NCBI GenBank assembly: GCA_025464735.1
Contig: JAODMX010000312.1
Location: 1-7,010, forward strand
DNA: 7,010 bases
Direction: 5' to 3'
From: Frondihabitans sp.
GTDB lineage: Bacteria; Actinomycetota; Actinomycetes; Actinomycetales; Microbacteriaceae
Position 1 is the stretch's first letter. Each line of letters begins with the position of its first letter. Below, in pieces: positions 1 through 6,567 of this stretch. The notes below the pieces were generated by a model that was not told the origin of the DNA, made no database searches, and saw nothing but the letters and a program-made list of their open reading frames with translations. The position numbers were made by a program, and so were the translations under genes.

Positions 1-1878
<1,878 letters not shown>

Positions 1879-1880
1879 TC

Positions 1881-2156
1881 GTGGCCGCGTTCACCGCAGC
1901 GTCATTGAACGTCAGTGTCGTCTCGGCCGACCAGCTTGTCTGGTCGGGCGAGGCCGCGCAGGTCACCGCACGGACGACCGAGGGCGAGATCGGGATCCTG
2001 GTCGGCCACGAGCCCGTGCTGGCGATCCTTGCGTCGGGCCACGTGCGTGTCCGTCAGACGGACGGAACGACCGTCGAGGCGACGGCCGAAGATGGGTTCC
2101 TCTCCGTCGAGAACGACACCGTCACTATCGTGTCGCGGAACGCCGCCCTGGCGTGA
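1881..2156 (+). CDS. atpC: F1Fo ATP synthase subunit epsilon, short actinobacterial form
   Basis: Epsilon is the rotor subunit that binds gamma at the foot of F1 and can inhibit ATP hydrolysis. With a GTG start at 1881 it has 91 aa, beginning (initiator Met)-AAFTAASLNVSVVSADQLVW. It contains the N-terminal beta-sandwich landmarks: VTARTTEGEIGILVGHEPVL at residues 28-47, and GFLSVENDTVTIV near the end. It stops right after the beta-sandwich. The C-terminal two-helix domain, which raises the E. coli protein to roughly 138 aa and carries the inhibitory arm, is essentially absent. Short epsilons are common in this part of the Actinobacteria, so this is probably natural and not a truncation; no helical continuation is visible after the stop. 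It begins two bases after the atpD stop. As the last gene of the operon it is followed by a strong hairpin. Confidence 0.93.
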   Translation: MAAFTAASLNVSVVSADQLVWSGEAAQVTARTTEGEIGILVGHEPVLAILASGHVRVRQTDGTTVEATAEDGFLSVENDTVTIVSRNAALA

Positions 2157-2158
2157 CC

Positions 2159-2201
2159 GCTTCATCGCCCGGGTGCGCCGCATTGGCGCCCCGGGCGAAG
2201 C
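2159..2201 (+). terminator. GC-rich hairpin after atpC, likely end of the atp operon
   Basis: The left arm at 2165-2179 pairs with 2185-2198 over 14 bp with one bulged T (2174) and a 5-base loop GCATT. GCTT at 2159-2162 and AAGC at 2198-2201 allow an alternative extension with a CAT bulge. It begins three bases after the atpC stop. There is no adjacent T-run; the nearest TTTTT is at 2213-2217, already inside the next gene. GC-rich actinobacteria often terminate at such hairpins without a T-tract. Alternatively it could stabilise the atp mRNA 3' end or shield the start of yaaA. Confidence 0.6.
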
Positions 2202-2208
2202 TGTCTTC

Positions 2209-2961
2209 ATGATTTTTCTGCTGCCTCCGTCTGAGACCAAGCGCGACGGGGGCACCGTCGATTCCGCTCTCGATCTCGGCCGGCTGTCGTTTCCGCAGCT
2301 GACGAAAGCGCGGCGGTCGTCGGTTTCGGCGCTCGTCACGCTGAGTCGCGATGTCGATGCTTCTATGAGCGCACTGAAGATCGGGCCGCGCCTCCGGGGT
2401 GAGGTGGACCGCAACCGACGTGTTCGTCGCTCGCCGACGTTGCCCGCGCTTGCCCGATACACGGGAGTGGTTTTCGATCCTGTCGCTGCTGACACCCTTT
2501 CGGAGTCGGCGTGGACCTGGGCTTCCGAGCACGTTGTGGTTCATTCGGCACTTTTCGGCCTTGTCGGCGCGAGTGATCCCATTCCTGCGTACAGGCTCTC
2601 GCATGACTCGCGCGTGCCAGGTCTCTCGTTGCGGACGCACTGGAGCGGCCCCATTCGACGGGCGCTCGAAGGTGTCGGTGGGCCGATGATCGATCTGCGA
2701 AGCGAGGCCTACACCGAGCTGGGGCCGGCGCCTCTCGGGAGCGCCTACGTGAGAATCGTCTCCGACGTGGGCGGTCGGCGACGATCGCTGAACCACTTCA
2801 ATAAGAAGACGAAGGGCACGCTTGTCGCGCGACTGCTGGCGACGCGGCCGGAGCTGCCGTCGATCGACGCGTTCGTCGAGTGGGCGCGTGGTGAGGGCAT
2901 CGTGGTCGACGTCGAACGTGGCGAGCTCGTCGTCGTCTCGGAGAGCGTCCTGGGCGCCTGA
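2209..2961 (+). CDS. yaaA: YaaA family protein (UPF0246, peroxide stress response)
   Basis: This 250-aa protein matches the YaaA/UPF0246 family in length and motifs. It has N-terminal LPPSETK (residues 5-11), RYTGVVFD (83-90), LFGLV (115-119), IPAYRLS (125-131), DLRSEAY (162-168) and HFNKKTKGTLVARLL (196-210). In E. coli, YaaA belongs to the OxyR response and lowers Fenton damage by limiting free iron; structural work on the family points to DNA binding. Whether the actinobacterial members do the same is inference. It has no signal peptide or membrane segment, so it should be cytoplasmic. The ATG at 2209 is chosen because family members start MxxLLPPSETK. The ribosome site is weak (GGGCGAAG) and overlaps the right arm of the preceding hairpin. 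It lies 52 bases after atpC and converges with ogt. An independent promoter is not obvious. Confidence 0.9.
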   Translation: MIFLLPPSETKRDGGTVDSALDLGRLSFPQLTKARRSSVSALVTLSRDVDASMSALKIGPRLRGEVDRNRRVRRSPTLPALARYTGVVFDPVAADTLSESAWTWASEHVVVHSALFGLVGASDPIPAYRLSHDSRVPGLSLRTHWSGPIRRALEGVGGPMIDLRSEAYTELGPAPLGSAYVRIVSDVGGRRRSLNHFNKKTKGTLVARLLATRPELPSIDAFVEWARGEGIVVDVERGELVVVSESVLGA

Positions 2962-2970
2962 CCGCGCTGG

Positions 2971-2999
2971 CGGAGCGTGCCGCTCACGCTCCGTGAGCG
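2971..2999. terminator. Overlapping hairpins between convergent yaaA and ogt, probable bidirectional terminator
   Basis: CGGAGCGTG (2971-2979) pairs perfectly with CACGCTCCG (2985-2993) over 9 bp with a 5-base loop. A second hairpin uses the same bases: CGCTCAC (2981-2987) with GTGAGCG (2993-2999), 7 bp and a 5-base loop. The two cannot form together. The site fills the 44-base gap between the yaaA and ogt stop codons, where a terminator acting on both strands is expected. There is no T-tract on either strand. Confidence 0.65.
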
Positions 3000-3005
3000 C
3001 GGGGT

Positions 3006-3524
3006 TCACTCGGCGAAGTCGATTCCTTCGTGGCGAAGGAGCCAGATCTTCGTGGGAATGCCCTCGCCCGGGCTGAAGCCGGTCACGCGCCGCGACGCGC
3101 CGAGAACGCGGTGACACGGCACGAGGACCGCGATCCGATTGGCGCGCACGGCGCCTCCGACCGCGCGGGCGCCCGTGGGCCGACCCGTTGCCTCGGCAAG
3201 ATCGCCGTAGCTCGTCGCGACACCCCACGGCACTTCTTCGAGCGCCTGCCAGACCTCGTTCTGGAAGGCTGTGCCGACCTGCTCGAGGGGGAGGTCGAAT
3301 CGCGTACGGCGACCCGCGAAATAGTCGTCGAGCTGTCGGCGAACCTCGTCATGCAGGGGGCTTTCCGTTTCAACGAGGTGGTCGAAAGGCAGCTCGCCGT
3401 CGCGGGCGATGTCGAGCCTCGTCACGGCCCCGAATTGCGTATGGATCTCGAGTCTCCCGATGGGGGAGTCGTGGCGGACGAGCGCGGTGGGCAGGAGGGT
3501 CGGGGAGAGGAATGCGGTGGTCAT
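3006..3524 (-). CDS. ogt: Methylated-DNA--protein-cysteine S-methyltransferase (O6-alkylguanine-DNA alkyltransferase)
   Basis: This is a suicide DNA-repair protein that moves the alkyl group from O6-alkylguanine to its own cysteine. Length is 172 aa, as expected for an Ogt-type enzyme: a variable N-terminal domain (about 1-80), then the conserved catalytic domain (FQNEVWQALEEVPWG, residues 87-101). The active-site motif is PCHRV at 136-140 with nucleophile Cys137. The arginine finger is Arg120 in ARAVGGAVRAN, Asn129 matches the conserved Asn, and Tyr106 sits in the DNA-binding SYGDLA helix. The end TGFSPGEGIPTKIWLLRHEG is the conserved C-terminal segment. There is no Ada-type regulatory domain. 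The ATG at 3524 has no Shine-Dalgarno site, but a -10-like TACCCT sits 6 bases upstream, suggesting a leaderless mRNA. It is divergent from the FHA gene and convergent with yaaA. All catalytic residues are present. Confidence 0.95.
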   Translation of the reverse strand: MTTAFLSPTLLPTALVRHDSPIGRLEIHTQFGAVTRLDIARDGELPFDHLVETESPLHDEVRRQLDDYFAGRRTRFDLPLEQVGTAFQNEVWQALEEVPWGVATSYGDLAEATGRPTGARAVGGAVRANRIAVLVPCHRVLGASRRVTGFSPGEGIPTKIWLLRHEGIDFAE

Positions 3525-3530
3525 GAGGCC

Positions 3531-3536
3531 AGGGTA
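3531..3536 (-). promoter_or_regulatory. -10 element of ogt, leaderless promoter
   Basis: On the minus strand TACCCT (TANNNT pattern) is followed by six bases, GGCCTC, and then the ATG. This spacing places the transcription start at or next to the start codon. No Shine-Dalgarno sequence is present, which fits a leaderless transcript, common in actinobacteria. No good -35 element is visible. Confidence 0.45.
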
Positions 3537-3640
3537 AGGACGTCAGCGGCCCGGGCTCGTCGCTCTCGCATCAGCTGTGGAGAGATCGCGATCGGGACGG
3601 GCCTGGGGAGGGGAGGACAGGGATCCTGCGCACAGCTTGG

Positions 3641-3646
3641 TAGCGT
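3641..3646 (+). promoter_or_regulatory. -10-like element of the FHA gene
   Basis: TAGCGT fits TANNNT and lies 10 bases before the ATG at 3657. No Shine-Dalgarno site lies between, so the transcript may be leaderless or have a very short leader. The element overlaps the left arm of the inverted repeat at 3644-3665. No convincing -35 is seen. Confidence 0.4.
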
Positions 3647-3665
3647 GTGCAGCACCATGCACACG
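3644..3665. repeat. Perfect 8-bp inverted repeat centred on the FHA start codon (operator or RNA hairpin)
   Basis: CGTGTGCA (3644-3651), a 6-base spacer GCACCA, then TGCACACG (3658-3665). All eight positions pair. The repeat begins within the -10-like element and runs across the ATG at 3657-3659. A partial further arm, GCACA at 3630-3634, can also pair with TGTGC at 3646-3650. As DNA it has the size and symmetry of a dimeric repressor site. As RNA it would bury the start codon, if the transcript begins far enough upstream. Confidence 0.55.
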
Positions 3666-4127
3666 GACCCGCTCGAGGATGCCAACGCCGACACGGTCGA
3701 TCTCCGAGGCGCGACCGTGGGCTCCCGGGCTCGCCGACCCGTCGTTCACGAGGCTCCGCGGTGGCACGCGGTACGGGCGGGGCACAGCGTCATGCTTCTC
3801 GATCGACCCGTCATCGTCGGGCGTCGGCCGACGCTGCCTCGAGTCGTCTCACCCCCGGAGCCGCGCCTCGTTCCGGTGGCATCGCCGCGCGGGGAGGTCT
3901 CCGCGAGTCACGTCGAGGTCCGACAGGAAGGAAGCGCGGTCGTCGTCACGGATCTGCGCTCGACGAATGGCACCCGGGTCGCGATCCCCGGAAGGCAACC
4001 GGTCTCGCTCCGGCAGGGCGAGTCGATCGCAGTGCTGGCGGGAACGATAGTAGACATAGGCGACGGAAACCATCTCGAGATCTTGCCCATTACGCGACTC
4101 ATTGCCCAGGAAGAACCCCACCCGTGA
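3657..4127 (+). CDS. FHA-domain protein (phosphothreonine reader)
   Basis: This is a 156-aa cytoplasmic protein. Residues 1-50 are a variable N-terminal region (MHTDPLEDANADTVDLRG...). Residues about 51-145 form an FHA domain with the conserved phosphopeptide-binding residues: GRR at 55-57, SASH at 82-85 and STNGT at 102-106 (Asn104, Gly105). The stretch between GRR and SASH is longer than usual and proline-rich (PTLPRVVSPPEPRLVPVASP), probably an extended loop next to the binding surface. FHA domains bind phosphothreonine peptides, and the next two genes supply a matching phosphatase and kinase, so this is probably the adaptor of that circuit. The ATG at 3657 is chosen because a -10-like element lies just upstream; the frame is open much further 5', but that stretch overlaps ogt on the other strand. 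The stop overlaps the phosphatase start by 4 bases. The binding partner is unknown. Confidence 0.88.
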   Translation: MHTDPLEDANADTVDLRGATVGSRARRPVVHEAPRWHAVRAGHSVMLLDRPVIVGRRPTLPRVVSPPEPRLVPVASPRGEVSASHVEVRQEGSAVVVTDLRSTNGTRVAIPGRQPVSLRQGESIAVLAGTIVDIGDGNHLEILPITRLIAQEEPHP

Positions 4128-4954
4128 CAGAGATCGGCCGTGCCACGACCGCCTATTCCATTTCCCTTCCTGACGGTTCCGCCGTCGTTCTCGACTGGGC
4201 GGGGGTGACCGACACCGGACTGCGTCGCACGCATAACGAGGACAGCTACATCGCCCGGTCGCCTCTTTTCGTCGTCGCCGACGGGATGGGTGGCCACAGC
4301 GCCGGCGATGTCGCCAGCGATGCCGTCGTCCGGCGGCTCGATGATGCCGCGAAGGATGACTTCTTCGACACCGATTCGCTCGAACACGCCCTCCGCCTCG
4401 CTACCGACGACATCGAGATCGCGGCGATCGGTACTGAGCTCGGGGTCGGGACGACCGTGACCGGGGCAATCCTGTCTCTCGAAGGAGACGCGGCTTACTT
4501 CACCATCTTTAATGTGGGCGATTCGCGGGTCTATATGGTCGACGCGGGCCTCCTGAGGCAGGTGACGGTCGATCACTCCGTCGTTCAGGAGATGGTGCAG
4601 GCCGGAATGCTGCACCCCGACGATGCCGAAAGCCATCCCGACAGCAATGTCATCACCAGGGCGATCGGATTCGGGGCCGAGCCGAGCCCTGATTACTGGC
4701 GGGTTCCTGCGCGGCCGGGCCTCCGGATCCTGGTGTGCTCGGATGGCCTCACCAAAGAACTCAAGCCGACCGCGATTGCGTCCCTGCTCGCGGCCCACCC
4801 GGACAGCCAGGAGGCGGCGGCGGGACTGGTCAGCGCCGCCGTGGCGGCCGGGGGGCGGGACAACGTGACTGCAGTGGTCGTCGACGTGCGGGGTGAACCC
4901 CGGCAGGAGGACCTTGAGGCCACGGTGCCGACCGTTCGGATCCCTCGCGTCTGA
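4124..4954 (+). CDS. PP2C-family Ser/Thr protein phosphatase
   Basis: This is a metal-dependent phosphatase that removes phosphate from Ser/Thr of proteins, the likely antagonist of the kinase encoded downstream (PrpC/PstP type). The 276 aa hold a complete PP2C fold: RRTHNEDS with Glu39 and Asp40, DGMGGH with Asp53 and Gly54, GTT at 109-111, GDSR at 132-135, SDG at 206-208 (Asp207), and GGRDN at 243-247 (Asp246). These are the expected metal ligands and all are present. There is no membrane segment, unlike mycobacterial PstP, so it is cytoplasmic. The C-terminal tail (EDLEATVPTVRIPRV) lies outside the fold and carries Thr267 and Thr270. The GTG start at 4124 overlaps the FHA stop as GTGA, with AGGAAG at 4108-4113 as ribosome site; translation is probably coupled. 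The start could also be a little downstream, since the fold begins near residue 20. Confidence 0.94.
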   Translation: MTEIGRATTAYSISLPDGSAVVLDWAGVTDTGLRRTHNEDSYIARSPLFVVADGMGGHSAGDVASDAVVRRLDDAAKDDFFDTDSLEHALRLATDDIEIAAIGTELGVGTTVTGAILSLEGDAAYFTIFNVGDSRVYMVDAGLLRQVTVDHSVVQEMVQAGMLHPDDAESHPDSNVITRAIGFGAEPSPDYWRVPARPGLRILVCSDGLTKELKPTAIASLLAAHPDSQEAAAGLVSAAVAAGGRDNVTAVVVDVRGEPRQEDLEATVPTVRIPRV

Positions 4955-4986
4955 CGGCGTTGCGCCCCCCGAATTAGGGCACCGGA

Positions 4987-5036
4987 CCCCCCGAAATGGG
5001 GGAGGGGGAGTTATCCCCAGATGCCCCTCCAGCCCC
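4987..5036 (+). repeat. C-run/G-run block with competing hairpins after the phosphatase gene
   Basis: A C6 run (4987-4992) can pair with G5 (4998-5002) across GAAAT, a terminator-like hairpin. Alternatively GGAGGGG (5001-5007) pairs with CCCCTCC (5024-5030) over 7 bp; the two share bases 5001-5002. An earlier partial copy, CCCCCCGAATTAGGG, ends near 4979. Downstream, CCCC occurs at 5015, 5024 and 5033, exactly 9 bases apart (CCCCAGATG, CCCCTCCAG, CCCCAGTGG). The block may terminate or attenuate FHA-phosphatase transcription before the kinase promoter. Confidence 0.4.
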
Positions 5037-5038
5037 AG

Positions 5039-5065
5039 TGGACGCCGGGTGGGTCCGCTTACAAT
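5039..5065 (+). promoter_or_regulatory. Probable promoter of the kinase gene
   Basis: TACAAT at 5060-5065 differs from the ideal -10 (TATAAT) at one base and is A/T-rich in a GC-rich setting. A weak -35-like TGGACG lies at 5039-5044 with a 15-base spacer, shorter than ideal. Transcription would start near 5072, giving a leader of about 58 bases before the kinase ATG. The kinase and following gene could thus be expressed independently of FHA and phosphatase. Confidence 0.5.
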
Positions 5066-5073
5066 TACGGGAA

Positions 5074-5104
5074 TCGTCATTTCGACGAAGCACCCCGCGG
5101 TGCT
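5074..5104 (+). other. Two small hairpins in the kinase mRNA leader
   Basis: TCGTC (5074-5078) pairs with GACGA (5084-5088) around ATTTC. Immediately after, AGCACC (5089-5094) pairs with GGTGCT (5099-5104) around CCGC. Both stems are perfect and lie back to back between the predicted transcription start and the ribosome site. They may stabilise the leader or influence translation. They match no riboswitch class I know, and short stems of this kind can arise by chance. Confidence 0.35.
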
Positions 5105-5119
5105 CCGCTACCAGCTTCT

Positions 5120-5126
5120 GAGGGGG
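5120..5126 (+). promoter_or_regulatory. Ribosome binding site of the kinase gene
   Basis: GAGGGGG, 4 bases before the ATG at 5131. The G-rich core fits the anti-Shine-Dalgarno sequence, though the spacing is short. It supports the ATG at 5131. Confidence 0.45.
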
Positions 5127-5130
5127 CGAC

Positions 5131-6567
5131 ATGGCACGGCGCCTGCCGTCGCAGCCCCCAGTGCTGCCCGGCTTCACCCATCTGCACGTCCTCGGGTCGG
5201 GGGGCTTCGCAGACGTGTTCCTGTACGAACAAAACATGCCGCGCCGTCAGGTCGCCGTCAAGGTGATGCTGAGCGAGGTGGTCAACGATCAAGTACGCCA
5301 GATGTTCCAGGCCGAAGCGAATCTCATGGCGCAGCTCAGTGCTCATCCGTCGATTCTCACGGTCTACCAGGCCAGCGTCTCCGCTGATGGCAGGCCCTAC
5401 CTGGTCATGGAGCTCTGTTCCTCGTCGCTGAGTGAACGCTATCGACGTGAACGGATTCCGGTGCCCGATGTCCTCCGGATCGCCATCAAGATCGGCAGCG
5501 CCATCGAGACCGCGCACCGGCAGGGCGTTCTCCACCGCGACATCAAGCCGTCCAACATCTTGACGACCGCCTACGGGCACCCCGTTCTCTCCGACTTTGG
5601 CATCGCTGCGACTCTCGGCGAGAGCGAGCCGTCTGAAGTGGTGGGGCTCTCGATCCCGTGGTCTGCGCCGGAGGTGCTTCGAGACGACACATCGGGCACT
5701 ATCGAGTCGGAGGTCTGGTCGCTGGGTGCGACGGTCTATTCGCTTCTGGCTGGCCGGTCCCCATTCGAGGTCATCGGCGGAACGAACACGTCGCACGATC
5801 TCATGTCCCGGATCGAGAAGGGCAAGGTGCAGCCGATCGGGCGCACCGACGTCCCCCCGAGTCTCGAGAAGACGTTGCAGACAAGCATGTCGCACCGCCC
5901 GGAGAATCGGCAGGCTAGTGTGCTGGAGGTGATTCGCGAGTTCCAGCAGGTCGAGTCCGAGCTGGGGGTCAGCCAGACCCCGATCGAAGTCGCCGTCGAC
6001 GACTGGGCTCTGGCCACGGTCGCCGATCTGGAAGATCGCACCAGGGTACGGGTTGCAGGCGGCGCGCCCGCCGCTCTCGCGAATCGGCGGCGGCGGAGGC
6101 GGGCGACCACGAGGCAGAGCACTGTCACCACGATCGACTCCGGTCTCCGCCACAGCAACGCCATTCCTCGCAGCACGGGCACGTCGACCGCGGGCCGCAC
6201 CCCGAAACGCGTGCAATACCTCGCCTGGGCCCTGATCGCCGCGATTGTCGTAGTCCTCGCGCTCGGCGGCGTCGCGACGTTGTCGTTGATCCGAGCCTCC
6301 TCCTCCGACATTCCCCAGGTCTCCAATATCTCGGCTATTACGCGGGGTTCCTCAATCGAGTTCTCGTGGCACGACCCCGGCCTGACCTCCGGCGACACCT
6401 ACGTCGTGACCACAGGGACGGGCGCCCCGAGCACACAGACGGCGACCACTTTCATGGCACCGGCACAGGCGGGCGAGCAGGTGTGCGTCAGCGTCACGGT
6501 CAACCGCGCCGGTAAGAACGGCGCGGCGAGTGCCGAGAAATGCGCGTCCGCGAAGGTCTCCGAGTGA
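5131..6567 (+). CDS. Membrane Ser/Thr protein kinase with extracytoplasmic FN3-like domain
   Basis: This 478-aa protein phosphorylates Ser/Thr of proteins and probably senses the cell surface. The kinase domain (about 14-275) has the glycine loop GSGGFADVF (22-30), VAVK with Lys44, Glu62 in helix C, HRDIKPSN with Asp137 and Asn142, DFG (155-157) and APE (179-181), so it should be active. Subdomain IX reads SEVWSLG, with Glu194 in place of the usual Asp. The activation segment is Ser-rich and lacks the usual GT before APE. A basic, Thr/Ser-rich linker (RRRRRRATTRQSTVTTIDSG begins near 319) leads to one membrane helix at about 363-387. The outer part, residues 390-478, resembles a single FN3 domain, with Cys452 and Cys471 possibly forming a disulfide. 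There are no PASTA repeats, so it is not a classic PknB. It resembles the Pkb2-type kinase of the bifidobacterial PFNA cluster. Its stop overlaps the next start by 4 bases. Confidence 0.93.
   Translation: MARRLPSQPPVLPGFTHLHVLGSGGFADVFLYEQNMPRRQVAVKVMLSEVVNDQVRQMFQAEANLMAQLSAHPSILTVYQASVSADGRPYLVMELCSSSLSERYRRERIPVPDVLRIAIKIGSAIETAHRQGVLHRDIKPSNILTTAYGHPVLSDFGIAATLGESEPSEVVGLSIPWSAPEVLRDDTSGTIESEVWSLGATVYSLLAGRSPFEVIGGTNTSHDLMSRIEKGKVQPIGRTDVPPSLEKTLQTSMSHRPENRQASVLEVIREFQQVESELGVSQTPIEVAVDDWALATVADLEDRTRVRVAGGAPAALANRRRRRRATTRQSTVTTIDSGLRHSNAIPRSTGTSTAGRTPKRVQYLAWALIAAIVVVLALGGVATLSLIRASSSDIPQVSNISAITRGSSIEFSWHDPGLTSGDTYVVTTGTGAPSTQTATTFMAPAQAGEQVCVSVTVNRAGKNGAASAEKCASAKVSE
6552..6556 (+). 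promoter_or_regulatory. Ribosome binding site of the membrane-anchored protein gene
   Basis: GAAGG inside the end of the kinase gene, 7 bases before the GTG at 6564. Together with the GTGA overlap it supports this start and translational coupling to the kinase. Confidence 0.5.

Noticed and set aside
3030..3656. N-terminal extension of the FHA protein (open frame from 3030)
   Set aside because: The stretch is antisense to ogt and has no recognisable domain. A promoter-like element just before ATG 3657 supports the shorter form.
5011..5019. TTATCCCCA, one mismatch from a DnaA box
   Set aside because: It is a single imperfect copy inside a C-run block, with no cluster of boxes, AT-rich unwinding region or dnaA/dnaN neighbours.
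4977..5053. Possible G-quadruplex from the G-runs (GGG, GGGGG, GGGGG, GGG, GGG)
   Set aside because: Loops between several runs are long and the C-runs nearby offer stable duplex pairing, so hairpins are the simpler explanation. Minus-strand G4 runs number only three with suitable loops.
3908..5080. Long minus-strand open frame (390 codons) opposite the FHA and phosphatase genes
   Set aside because: It is antisense to two well-supported genes with complete motifs. Its translation is low-complexity and Arg/Asp/Gly/Pro-rich, typical of the shadow frame in GC-rich DNA. The minus-strand frames at 2125-3228 and 5077-6216 are rejected for the same reason.
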